From assembly GCA_012510335.1 (NCBI GenBank), contig JAAZIF010000007.1:1-14023 (forward strand): a DNA stretch of 14,023 bases. Reading direction: 5' to 3'. The notes beneath the pieces are model-generated. The model was not told where the DNA came from. It ran no database searches and worked only from the letters and a program-made list of their open reading frames with translations. The DNA is from Methanomicrobiales archaeon (GTDB lineage Archaea; Halobacteriota; Methanomicrobia; Methanomicrobiales; Methanoculleaceae). Both the position numbers and the translations under genes were made by a program. This document shows, piece after piece, positions 5,610 to 12,439 of this stretch. Position 1 is the stretch's first letter; each line of letters opens with the position of its first letter.

Positions 5610-6500
5610 ATGATGAAGGCCTTTCTCGCCGAATACTCAGTATGTAATGACCCCGAGCTTGCACCTGAAGGTGCCGCCATGCTCACCGCGATCAGCGGGA
5701 GTTTCGACCGTTGTGGTTATGATGTGGTGATGCCGGAGGGCCCCGACTTCGCGGGCGAGATCCGGAGGCTCGCGCCCGGATGCGACGTCGGGCTGGTCAT
5801 TGCGCCGGATCATCTCCTCTTCCGGTACACGCATCTCCTTGAGCAATTAACCCACAACATCGGGTGCGGGAGCATGAATGCAGCCGTCTGCGCCAACAAA
5901 CAGCAAACCGGGGCAATACTCTCCCGACACGGGATCGCGGTTCCTCCCGGTGCCCGGGGAGGGAAGCGGGTCGTCAAACCGATCATGGGCTGCAGCGCCC
6001 AGGGGGTCAGACTGACCGATGAGGAGCCCGGTGCCGGCGAGTTCGCCCAGGCTTACATAGAGGGGGACGCGCTGAGCGTGAGCCTCGTGGGGAGCCGGGT
6101 GACCGGCAACGTCTGCGAGTACCACTCAGGCGATCAGCCGCTCCTGCTCGCTGTCAACCGGCAGGAGATCGCCATTGAGGAAGACGGTTCGTTCCGGTAC
6201 CTCGGGGGCGAGACGCCCGTCCACCCCGACCGAGAGGAGGAGATCGTCTCCACCGCCGCCCGCGCGATGAATCTCCTCGGGTGCCAGGGATATACCGGGA
6301 TCGATATCATCGCCGGCGATCGCGTATACGTGGTGGATGTCAACCCGAGGCCCACGACCAGCCTGGCCGGTATCGTGGAGGTCATGGAGGAGGAGATCGC
6401 AGAGATCCTGGTGGCAGCATCGCGCGGCGAAGGGCCGGCAGAGGTGCATCTCTCCGGAAGGGTAAAGTTCGACAGAGGCGGGAGGATCAGTCGGGTATGA
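5610..6500 (+). CDS. mfnD: Tyramine--L-glutamate ligase (ATP-grasp), methanofuran biosynthesis
   Basis: MfnD joins tyramine to the gamma-carboxyl of glutamate using ATP, an early step of the methanofuran side chain. The 296-residue protein is an ATP-grasp enzyme. After a Rossmann-like N-terminal part come NKQQTG (96-101), the ATP-binding strand RVVKPIMGCSAQGV (120-133), QAYIEGDALSVSLV (147-160), and the metal-binding end GYTGIDII (228-235, D232) with DVNPRPTTS (243-251). The ATP-grasp fold is certain. The MfnD assignment rests on this motif set and on the overlapping mfnF (ATGA, 6497-6500). Two consecutive ATG codons (5610, 5613) are possible starts and neither has an SD. Other carboxylate-amine ligases share the fold, but the context makes MfnD clearly preferred. 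Confidence 0.85.
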   Translation: MMKAFLAEYSVCNDPELAPEGAAMLTAISGSFDRCGYDVVMPEGPDFAGEIRRLAPGCDVGLVIAPDHLLFRYTHLLEQLTHNIGCGSMNAAVCANKQQTGAILSRHGIAVPPGARGGKRVVKPIMGCSAQGVRLTDEEPGAGEFAQAYIEGDALSVSLVGSRVTGNVCEYHSGDQPLLLAVNRQEIAIEEDGSFRYLGGETPVHPDREEEIVSTAARAMNLLGCQGYTGIDIIAGDRVYVVDVNPRPTTSLAGIVEVMEEEIAEILVAASRGEGPAEVHLSGRVKFDRGGRISRV

Positions 6501-7423
6501 TCGGTATCGATATCGGTGGCGCGAACCTCAAGGTCGTCGATGATGCCGGCGTGCATATTCACTATTGCCCGCTCTGGCAGGGTGCGCCACTCGCTGAGTT
6601 CCTCAAGCCCTATGCAGACTCTGCCGCTGTGGTGATGAGCGGGGAACTGGCAGACTGCTTCGCAAGCAAGATCGAAGGGATCCAGTGGATTGTCGATACC
6701 GTCCACGCGGTCATCCCCGACGCCATCTTCTACGGCACGGATGCAGCGTTTCATGCCCGGCCGGTCCCGGCCCTTGCCGCCGCGAACTGGCTGGCGTCAG
6801 CCGACTGCCTGCGGGAGGAGTATGCTGATGCGGTTCTCCTCGATGTGGGGAGCACCACCGCCGATGTTATCCCCCTCAACCGCTTCGAGAGCCTCAAGGG
6901 TCTGACCGACATAAGGCGGCTGCAGAAGCACTATCTCGTCTACACAGGCATGCTCAGGACGAATGTCGCGACGATTATCTCATCGGTCACGCTGGATGGG
7001 ACGGTGACCCCGGTGAGCACCGAGTACTTCGCTGCAAGCGCCGACGCGCATCTCGTTCTCGGCCAGATCACCCCTGAGGATTATACATCCCCTGCACCGG
7101 ATAACGGCGAGAAAACCCGGGATGCAGCACTAAGAAGACTTGCCCGGGTTGTCTGCTCAGATATCGACGATATAGGAGAAGACGGAGCCCTCCAGGTTGC
7201 CCGGCAATTCTGGGAGGCCCAGCGGGCGTTGATTCTACGAGCGGTGGGGCGTACACTCTTCCAGAGCGGTGCCGGGAGGGTGATCACGGCAGGGATGGGT
7301 GCTGATCTCTTTGCCCGGGAACTGGACGGCATGGCGTTGAACCGGGAGCTCGGGGCGGTCTCGGATGCATTGCCGGCGTATGCAGTCAGGGAGGTGGCGC
7401 TACGGCATCGCGCTTGCGACTGA
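6497..7423 (+). CDS. mfnF: Methanofuran biosynthesis condensing enzyme MfnF (H4MPT-linked C1 transfer pathway family)
   Basis: MfnF couples gamma-glutamyltyramine to the diphosphate of 5-(aminomethyl)-3-furanmethanol, forming the methanofuran core. The 308-residue protein belongs to the family formerly called 'probable H4MPT-linked C1 transfer pathway protein' (hydantoinase/acetate-kinase-like fold). DIGGANLK (5-12) is the first phosphate loop, DVGSTTADVIPL (116-127) the second, GMLRTN lies at 151-156, and TAGMGADLFAREL near 267-279 is the C-terminal nucleotide-loop equivalent. The ATG at 6497 overlaps the mfnD stop (ATGA), with GGAGG at 6481-6485 upstream. The reading frame stays open back to 6281, but that part is antisense-like overlap with mfnD and lacks family motifs, so I reject it. 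Translational coupling to mfnD supports the pathway call. Confidence 0.88.
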   Translation: MIGIDIGGANLKVVDDAGVHIHYCPLWQGAPLAEFLKPYADSAAVVMSGELADCFASKIEGIQWIVDTVHAVIPDAIFYGTDAAFHARPVPALAAANWLASADCLREEYADAVLLDVGSTTADVIPLNRFESLKGLTDIRRLQKHYLVYTGMLRTNVATIISSVTLDGTVTPVSTEYFAASADAHLVLGQITPEDYTSPAPDNGEKTRDAALRRLARVVCSDIDDIGEDGALQVARQFWEAQRALILRAVGRTLFQSGAGRVITAGMGADLFARELDGMALNRELGAVSDALPAYAVREVALRHRACD

Positions 7424-7641
7424 CACTCCTACTGCTGGCGGTGTCGGTCATCATAACCGGGGTGTCGCTGGTGCTTGGCTTCCCGTTCTTCTTTCTCCTT
7501 CTGTTTGTACCGCTGGTTCCACTCTTCAGGAGACCGTCCGCCGTGCGGCGCTGTCCTGTCTGCGGGTGGGAGACCGCAGGCAGTGAGCGCTTCTGCCCTT
7601 ATGACGGAACCGAACTTGCGCCTCAGGGAAGAGAACGGTAA
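7414..7641 (+). CDS. Small membrane protein with C-terminal zinc ribbon
   Basis: This 75-residue protein has an N-terminal half of two closely spaced hydrophobic helices (about 3-22 and 23-38, broken by GFPFF) and ends in a zinc-ribbon-like knuckle: CPVC (47-50) and CPYDGTEL (61-68). Only three cysteines are present; D64 occupies the usual place of the fourth ligand, a variant seen in other 'FCPYDG' ribbons. The only early start is TTG 7414, which overlaps mfnF by 10 bp; GGGAGGTG (7389-7396) lies rather far upstream (17 nt). GTG 7441 is an alternative but would cut the first helix. Coupling to mfnDF suggests co-expression, not necessarily shared function. The function is unknown. Confidence 0.65.
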   Translation: MRLTLLLLAVSVIITGVSLVLGFPFFFLLLFVPLVPLFRRPSAVRRCPVCGWETAGSERFCPYDGTELAPQGRER

Positions 7642-7650
7642 CGGGCCATT

Positions 7651-7666
7651 TCGCCTTGAGGGGCGA
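7651..7666 (+). terminator. Weak stem-loop after the mfnD-mfnF-zinc ribbon unit
   Basis: TCGCC (7651-7655) pairs with GGCGA (7662-7666), 9 nt after the zinc-ribbon stop codon. Only five pairs and no T-run, so this is tentative. Confidence 0.25.
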
Positions 7667-7696
7667 TCGAGTGATTCGCCGATCCCCGCGTGAGTA

Positions 7697-7708
7697 ACTA
7701 TAAATAGT
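7697..7708 (+). promoter_or_regulatory. TATA box for PRC-DUF2795 gene
   Basis: ACTATAAATAGT is a strong box A and also an inverted repeat (ACTAT/ATAGT). Transcription from about 7728 gives a leader of about 55 nt, all of which is taken up by the hairpins at 7735-7759 and the SD. Confidence 0.65.
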
Positions 7709-7734
7709 CTCGATGTCCATCGCCTGCTCTGCGT

Positions 7735-7777
7735 GAAGGTGACTCTCACCTTCGAGAGTATACCCGATGATAGGTGG
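7735..7777 (+). promoter_or_regulatory. Leader with two mutually exclusive hairpins and a sequesterable SD
   Basis: Hairpin A pairs GAAGGTGA (7735-7742) with TCACCTTC (7746-7753) over a 3-nt loop. Hairpin B pairs ACTCTC (7742-7747) with GAGAGT (7754-7759). They share bases and cannot form together. TCACCT (7746-7751) can also pair with AGGTGG (7772-7777, one G-U), which is the SD of the following gene. This resembles a translational switch; function is inferred from base pairing only. Confidence 0.4.
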
Positions 7778-7782
7778 TTGTA

Positions 7783-8436
7783 ATGGCTAGAACTATTCTG
7801 GAAAAGCAGGCGCGGAAGACGGGAGAGCAGAGGTTCATGTCCTCCGAGGATATCGTGGGGAAGAGGGTGAAGAACCCGGAGGGTTACGATCTCGGTGAGA
7901 TATCAAGCCTGCGGGTCGGCCTGCCCACGGCGAGGGTGGCATACGCGGTGCTCAGGACCGGGGGCATGCTCGGTCTTGGTGCAAAGCTCTTTGCGATCCC
8001 TATCGAGGCGATGGTCTACCGACCAGGCGATGAGGTCTTCGTGGTAAACATAAGCAAGCACAAAATTGACAGCGAATCCGGTTTCACGGAAGGGGAGTGG
8101 CCCGGGGAGGCAAGCTGGAACCTGATAGAATCAACCCGGCCCATGGCTCCACCGAGCCAGGAAGAGGCGCGGGCCGCTACCCATACAGAGGCAGCCAGTG
8201 GGATGACTCCGGGTGCGGTGGAGGGCGAACGTCCCATTGCGGCTCCCGGGCTATCTGCTGCCGACCTGCAGGTCTACCTCAGGGACATGAACTATCCTGC
8301 GGGAAAAGGGGATCTGATCAACCACGCGCGGGAGCATAACGCACCCGCTGATGTGATCGCGATGCTTGAACAGCTCGGTGACCGGACATACCAGTCTGCC
8401 GGCGACGTGAGCGAAGAGTTCGCCAGGGCCAGATAA
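7783..8436 (+). CDS. PRC-barrel / DUF2795 fusion protein
   Basis: The 217-residue soluble protein has two domains. Residues about 17-95 form a PRC-barrel (SSEDIVGKRVKNPEGYDLGEI, then strands RVAYAVLRTGG, LFAIPIEAMVY and EVFVVN), a small beta-barrel found in photosynthetic reaction-centre H subunits, RimM and many archaeal proteins. After an Ala/Pro/Glu-rich linker (about 118-153), residues 154-213 match DUF2795: LSAADLQVYLRDMNYPAGKG, then DLINHAREHNAP, and DVSEEF near the end. The C-terminal domain is probably a small helical fold; its function is unknown. ATG 7783 is chosen because GGTGG (7773-7777) stands 5 nt upstream; the in-frame GTG at 7774 lies within that SD. A strong TATA box and T6 run make it a single-gene unit. 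Confidence 0.82.
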   Translation: MARTILEKQARKTGEQRFMSSEDIVGKRVKNPEGYDLGEISSLRVGLPTARVAYAVLRTGGMLGLGAKLFAIPIEAMVYRPGDEVFVVNISKHKIDSESGFTEGEWPGEASWNLIESTRPMAPPSQEEARAATHTEAASGMTPGAVEGERPIAAPGLSAADLQVYLRDMNYPAGKGDLINHAREHNAPADVIAMLEQLGDRTYQSAGDVSEEFARAR

Positions 8437-8442
8437 CTCCAA

Positions 8443-8448
8443 TTTTTT
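8443..8448 (+). terminator. T6 run ending the PRC-DUF2795 transcript
   Basis: TTTTTT begins 7 nt after the stop codon. Archaeal RNA polymerase commonly ends transcription at such runs without a hairpin. It lies in the 29-bp gap before the convergent radical SAM gene. Confidence 0.55.
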
Positions 8449-8465
8449 GCCGGCGATCTGATCCC

Positions 8466-9548
8466 TCAGGGGAAGAGCCTGGTCTGGACTGTATCCCGGC
8501 CGCCGAATATGACGTGCTGTCCGGCGGCCTTCCCCCTGATCCCGGCCCGCCTGAGATCTCTGATATCGGCGAGCGGCCGCTCCCTGCGCATAGCAAGGAT
8601 CCGGTCCGCACCCTTCGGTCCGATGCCGGGGATCCGGAGGAGATCGCGGCGCGGTGCGAGATTGACGTTCACCGGACCCAGGGATGCCGCAAGAACCTCT
8701 TTTGGATCGCGGTTCCCGAAGAACCCCTCCTCGTCGAGCGCCGCCCGGAGTTCCTCGGCGCCGATACCGTAGTCCCTGAGGAGGTAGTCGGCCTGGTACC
8801 ACCGCCGCGCCCGCCAGGCCGGGGTGTCCGGGTGCGATGCCAGTGGGGTGCCGGGCAGGGCGCGGAACGCCGCGAAGTGGATCCGGAAAGGCCGGGTCCG
8901 CCGGTACTGGTCGGCGACGCAGGTGAGGAGCTCCGCATCGGTCTCGCCCGCCGCCCCGACGACGACCTGGGTGATATGGTTGCCGGGCTTCTCCTCCGCG
9001 ACCCAGGCCTGGCGCTTCAGTATGTCCTGCCGGTAGTCCTTCACCCCGGCGATGCAACCGAGGCGATCGGAGGATGTCGTCTCCAGGTTGATGCTGATCC
9101 GGTTTGCAACCCCGGCGGCGGCGTGGATATCAGCCCGGGTTGCGCCCGGGAGGATCTTGAGGTGCATGTAGCCGTCGTAGCCCCGCTGCCGCAGGATCTC
9201 CCCCGTCTCCACTATATCATGCATGGCCAGGTCGACATCTTTCGGTATACCGGAGCTCAAGAAAAGGCCGCCGACGAGTCCGTCCCGCCAGAGCCCGAGA
9301 AAGGTCGCGGCGAGCTCTTCGGGAGAGAAACACATCCGTTCCCGCTGCAGGCGGATGGAGCAGTAAGCGCAGTCGTATGAACAGGTTCCATGCAGGAGCA
9401 CTTTCAGCATCCGCCCGCACCCTCCGGCCCTGGGGTTGTAGGTGATGCAGGGCGCGGCCTCAAGGAACCTGATGCACTCCCCCGGGCTGCAGATATCAAA
9501 CCTCCCGGCGGCGGTGAGGTGAGTGAGTTTCCGCTCCTGTATCGACAT
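8466..9548 (-). CDS. Radical SAM protein with C-terminal helix-hairpin-helix (COG4277-like)
   Basis: With start ATG 9548 this is a 360-residue enzyme. The N-terminal part contains the cluster motif CSYDCAYC (C56, C60, C63, CxxxCxxC) that binds the [4Fe-4S] cluster used to cleave S-adenosylmethionine. The barrel follows (FLSSGIPKD, YMHLKILPGA, ISINLETTS). Residues about 302-345 carry a helix-hairpin-helix DNA-binding motif (LRIPGIGPKGADRIL). This architecture matches the 'predicted DNA-binding radical SAM' group linked to DNA modification or repair; the reaction is not established. Extra cysteines precede the cluster motif (C20, C25, C34, C44). No SD is visible; a weak TATA-like GAAAATAC lies at 9602-9609. 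The frame is open to a GTG at 9680, but that extension looks untranslated. Confidence 0.8.
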   Translation of the reverse strand: MSIQERKLTHLTAAGRFDICSPGECIRFLEAAPCITYNPRAGGCGRMLKVLLHGTCSYDCAYCSIRLQRERMCFSPEELAATFLGLWRDGLVGGLFLSSGIPKDVDLAMHDIVETGEILRQRGYDGYMHLKILPGATRADIHAAAGVANRISINLETTSSDRLGCIAGVKDYRQDILKRQAWVAEEKPGNHITQVVVGAAGETDAELLTCVADQYRRTRPFRIHFAAFRALPGTPLASHPDTPAWRARRWYQADYLLRDYGIGAEELRAALDEEGFFGNRDPKEVLAASLGPVNVNLAPRRDLLRIPGIGPKGADRILAMRRERPLADIRDLRRAGIRGKAAGQHVIFGGRDTVQTRLFP

Positions 9549-9710
9549 GCAGAAGAGATCGGCCCGTGGGGTGAATAACCTGGCGCGTGCGGTGTGAAAG
9601 TGTATTTTCTCCGGTGCCCGGAGGCGGTCCGCGGTGTGCCGGCTTTGCGCGCCTTCCTGGATTATTCCGCGGAAGACCACTGCATGACACCGGGAGTTCC
9701 TGTGGACGGT

Positions 9711-9730
9711 CTTCCCGGTTGCGCGGGAAG
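9711..9730. repeat. Stem-loop CTTCCCG/CGGGAAG in the trkH-radical SAM gap
   Basis: Perfect 7-bp arms with a 6-nt loop lie 78 nt past the trkH stop on the minus strand. The 259-bp gap (9549-9807) also holds the palindrome GGTTATAACC (9769-9778) but no gene that I can support. Confidence 0.4.
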
Positions 9731-9807
9731 TCAGGCAGGGGATCCAGGCAACACTCTCTTCTGCGTGAGGTTATAACCCATGTACTGCTGCAGAGCCGTT
9801 CCGCCGG

Positions 9808-11265
9808 TCACTCAAACCCCTTAAAGATGCCCGCGAAGAGCATGATCACCGGGATGACCTCAAGGCGCCCGATCCACATTACCGCTATGAAGAGGATCTT
9901 CGCCGGGCCATCCATATCAGGCGAGACAAACCCCGCAGTCATGCCGTTGTTGCACATGGCGGAGACGACCTCGAAGATCACGGTGCTCGAGTCAAACGAT
10001 GTCGGTTGCAGATGCATCACGAGCACCGTGGCGATGAATATCGTCAGGAAATAGAGCATGATGATCAGCATGTTCCGGGAGACCTCGAGCTCTGCGATAT
10101 TCTTCGGGATCACCCTCCCCTCATACCTGAAGGGCACGATCACCTTCCCGGAGACAAACATCCGCCGGAACCACCAGAGCAGACTCTGGAAACCGAGAAC
10201 CACCCGGGAGAGTTTGATACCTCCCGCGGTGCTCCCAGACGCCCCGCCGATCACGATCAGCATCGAGAGGAAGAGAACCGTCACGCTCGCCCACTCACCC
10301 GGTGCAGCGGTCTGAAACCCGGTGCTGGTGACCGCGGCGGCCGACATGAAGAGCGCCTGGCGGAGGGCGGTGACGACCCCGGTTGCGCTGAGCGTGACCA
10401 GATCCCAGGTTATCACAAGGATCCCGAGCGCGACGAGCATGAAGAGGAGGCGGGCCTGCTGGTCAGTGAAGAACCGCACCTCTCTCCTGCGGTAGAGGAT
10501 GTAATAGAGTTTGAACGGCAGGGCCCCGGCGATCATGACCGGGACGATGAGAACCTCCAGGAACGGGTTGTTGTAGAAAGGTATCCCCTCTGAATGGACC
10601 GAGAACCCGCCGGTGGAGATCGCGGAGAGAGCTATATTCGCCGCATCCCAGAGGGGTACCCCGGAGAGGAGGATCAGACCGACCGATGCAGCGGTCAGCA
10701 CCAGGTATATCTTCCACATCTCAAGGCCGGTAGCAACAACGCTCGGCATCAGCGCTTCCGAGCGCCCCTCCGACCGGTAGAGACGGAACTGGGTCAGCCC
10801 CGTCCGTGAGGCCATCGCGACGGTGAAGGCGACGATCCCGATGCCGCCGAGCCACTGCATCAGCGACCGCCAGAAGAGGAGCGTCCGGGGCAGGTCTTCG
10901 ACCGACCGCATCATGGTCAGGCCGGTATCGGTCCAACCGGACATCGCCTCAAAGACCCCGTCCAGGTACGGGACGCCGAGGCCGAGGGTGAACGGCAGAG
11001 CGCTTGCAAGTGCGCAGACAAGCCATATCAGTGCGACTGACATGAGGGCGATGGAGAGGGGAGCCTCACGCTCTCGCCGGGGGATCCGGGAAAAAAACGC
11101 TCCGAGGAGGAAGAGGAGGACCGGGACAGAGGCCATGGGGAGGATCATATCCCATTCCCGGTAGATCACCGCCACGGCGAGCGGCACCGCTGTGCCTACG
11201 CTGATAAACTGGAATATCCTGCCGATATCGGGAGCGATGGTCGAAAATCGCTCGATCCACTCCAT
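9808..11265 (-). CDS. trkH: TrkH-type potassium uptake membrane subunit
   Basis: TrkH forms the K+-conducting pore of the Trk system in the cytoplasmic membrane. The 485-residue length and hydrophobic profile (about 10-12 helices as four pore-loop repeats) fit. The four selectivity-filter segments are visible: TDTGLT (112-117), ISTGGF (216-221), TSTGFQ (313-318) and NNGMTAGF (439-446), each with its conserved glycine. GGASGSTAGGIK (340-351) is the conserved loop before the last repeats, and GRLE (467-470) lies near the C-terminus. The regulatory TrkA subunit is not in the window and must be sought elsewhere. The gene starts 27 bp after phosphoribulokinase on the same strand. No SD is present; AGATAGATAAG (minus strand) lies about 27 nt before the ATG, so a leaderless transcript is possible. 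Confidence 0.93.
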   Translation of the reverse strand: MEWIERFSTIAPDIGRIFQFISVGTAVPLAVAVIYREWDMILPMASVPVLLFLLGAFFSRIPRREREAPLSIALMSVALIWLVCALASALPFTLGLGVPYLDGVFEAMSGWTDTGLTMMRSVEDLPRTLLFWRSLMQWLGGIGIVAFTVAMASRTGLTQFRLYRSEGRSEALMPSVVATGLEMWKIYLVLTAASVGLILLSGVPLWDAANIALSAISTGGFSVHSEGIPFYNNPFLEVLIVPVMIAGALPFKLYYILYRRREVRFFTDQQARLLFMLVALGILVITWDLVTLSATGVVTALRQALFMSAAAVTSTGFQTAAPGEWASVTVLFLSMLIVIGGASGSTAGGIKLSRVVLGFQSLLWWFRRMFVSGKVIVPFRYEGRVIPKNIAELEVSRNMLIIMLYFLTIFIATVLVMHLQPTSFDSSTVIFEVVSAMCNNGMTAGFVSPDMDGPAKILFIAVMWIGRLEVIPVIMLFAGIFKGFE

Positions 11266-11292
11266 CGATAGAGATTTTCCCGGCGCTCTTAT

Positions 11293-12273
11293 CTATCTTT
11301 GCGGAGACCCGCCGGGAGCGCTCTCGATCGCTATGCGCCGGTTGATGATCCGCCAGGCAAGTATGAGCTGGGCAATTCCGCCTGCCGTCAGGTAGTCCCC
11401 GTTCTTGACCAGGTTGATGGGCCGGACCTGTGTCTGGATCTCGATATTCCTCTCGAGTTTCCGGACAACGGTGTAGTTCAGTTCACCATCGAACGTGAGT
11501 GCCCCCATCGCCCTCCCCTCCACCTCCTCGGTGGTGAACTCGACCATGAAGTTCCTCTGCGCGAGGGAGAGGATCGGGAAGAGGTCGATCGAGAGGTCAA
11601 CGTTCCTGATGGTTCTATCGATCTCGTTCTGGCAGAGGGTGACATGGTAGACATTCCGGTTCTCACCCGCCTCCCTGCCGTACTTCGAGAAGCCTATCCT
11701 GATGACCGCATCCGCAAACTTCCGCTGCGGTTCGACGTAGCGTTCGTAGTCGGGTTTGCGCTCTTCCATCTCAGCAATAACAGTCTCCGGATCGTAGCCG
11801 CGCTGCTCCACGTCGCGCTTGATCTTCCAGGCGCGCTTGACGCCGGGGTCGGGGTCAACATAGAGTTTGAAGTCGATCAGATCCCGCAACCTCCCGGTGA
11901 TGAAGGGATGCAGCCCTTCGACGATCAGGATCTTTGTGGGGTTGAAGGGCACCGGGGGGTCGAATTTACCGTTGTCATGGTTGTAGACGGGCTTATTGAT
12001 GGATTTCCCCGCCTTCAGGGCCATAAGATGCTCCTCGAGGAGGTCAAACCGGTTCGCCTCGGGGATGAGCGGGGTGATCCCGAGTTTCTTTCGTTCCTGG
12101 CGGTCGTAGCGGTGGTAATCATCGGTGGTGATCATGGAGACCAGATCTCTTCCAAAGATCGCCCGGATGGCCCGGGTGAATGTGGTCTTCCCGCTCCCGC
12201 TGTCTCCCGCTACGCCGATGATGAAGATGTAGGGCGATTCTGCAATGACTCTCTTGAGATCGGATGGTGGCAT
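11293..12273 (-). CDS. prk: Archaeal phosphoribulokinase
   Basis: The enzyme phosphorylates ribulose 5-phosphate to ribulose 1,5-bisphosphate with ATP. The 326-residue protein is a P-loop kinase of the phosphoribulokinase/uridine kinase family: Walker A GDSGSGKTT (23-31), TTDDYHRYDR (49-58) with the catalytic-site aspartates, FDLLEEHL (76-83), YNHDNGKF (97-104), Walker B ILIVEGLHPF (115-124), and KIKRDVEQRGY (150-160) with the RDxxxRG pattern. The long C-terminal part (about 200-326) exceeds a uridine kinase (about 210 residues) and fits the archaeal phosphoribulokinases described from Methanospirillum and relatives. Uridine kinase is therefore the weaker alternative. ATG 12273 has no clear SD. 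It is followed by trkH, with no obvious functional link. Confidence 0.85.
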   Translation of the reverse strand: MPPSDLKRVIAESPYIFIIGVAGDSGSGKTTFTRAIRAIFGRDLVSMITTDDYHRYDRQERKKLGITPLIPEANRFDLLEEHLMALKAGKSINKPVYNHDNGKFDPPVPFNPTKILIVEGLHPFITGRLRDLIDFKLYVDPDPGVKRAWKIKRDVEQRGYDPETVIAEMEERKPDYERYVEPQRKFADAVIRIGFSKYGREAGENRNVYHVTLCQNEIDRTIRNVDLSIDLFPILSLAQRNFMVEFTTEEVEGRAMGALTFDGELNYTVVRKLERNIEIQTQVRPINLVKNGDYLTAGGIAQLILAWRIINRRIAIESAPGGSPQR

Positions 12274-12336
12274 ACGTCAAGCTCTGTTGAATTGGTCTGT
12301 ATTCTGGTCGGTTAAGGTTTTGGTGCTACCGGACTC

Positions 12337-12354
12337 ACCCGGCAACCCCCGGGT
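12337..12354. repeat. Stem-loop ACCCGG/CCGGGT upstream of phosphoribulokinase
   Basis: Six perfect pairs around a 6-nt loop, between the fprA terminator and the phosphoribulokinase start (64 bp upstream). No strong TATA box is visible here; the best candidate region is the minus-strand stretch AAAACCTTAACC near 12309-12320. Confidence 0.3.
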
Positions 12355-12383
12355 CGGGAACGATCGGGCTCCATGCCAGGGGT

Positions 12384-12419
12384 AAAAAGCAGGGAGAGAC
12401 CGCCCGGGCCGCGGCGGTC
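12384..12419 (-). terminator. Hairpin plus T-run terminator of fprA
   Basis: On the minus strand GACCGCC (12419-12413) pairs with GGCGGTC (12404-12398) over an 8-nt loop and is followed, about 10 nt later, by TTTTT (12388-12384). It starts about 20 nt after the fprA stop codon. This is the best terminator in the window. Confidence 0.65.
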
Positions 12420-12439
12420 CTCACGAGGCAGGGAGTTCC

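Noticed and set aside
6281..6496. 72-codon upstream extension of the mfnF frame
   Set aside because: It overlaps the conserved ATP-grasp end of mfnD out of frame, is Arg/Gly rich, and the family begins at the DIGGANLK region right after ATG 6497.
9549..9680. 44-codon N-terminal extension of the radical SAM gene to GTG 9680
   Set aside because: The extension resembles no part of the family and the promoter-like sequence lies inside it; ATG 9548 gives the usual start.
11299..12315. 338-codon plus-strand frame opposite phosphoribulokinase, and a similar 303-codon frame at 12467-13378 opposite fprA
   Set aside because: Antisense frames produced by GC-rich codon use; the opposite strands encode full-length enzymes with all motifs.
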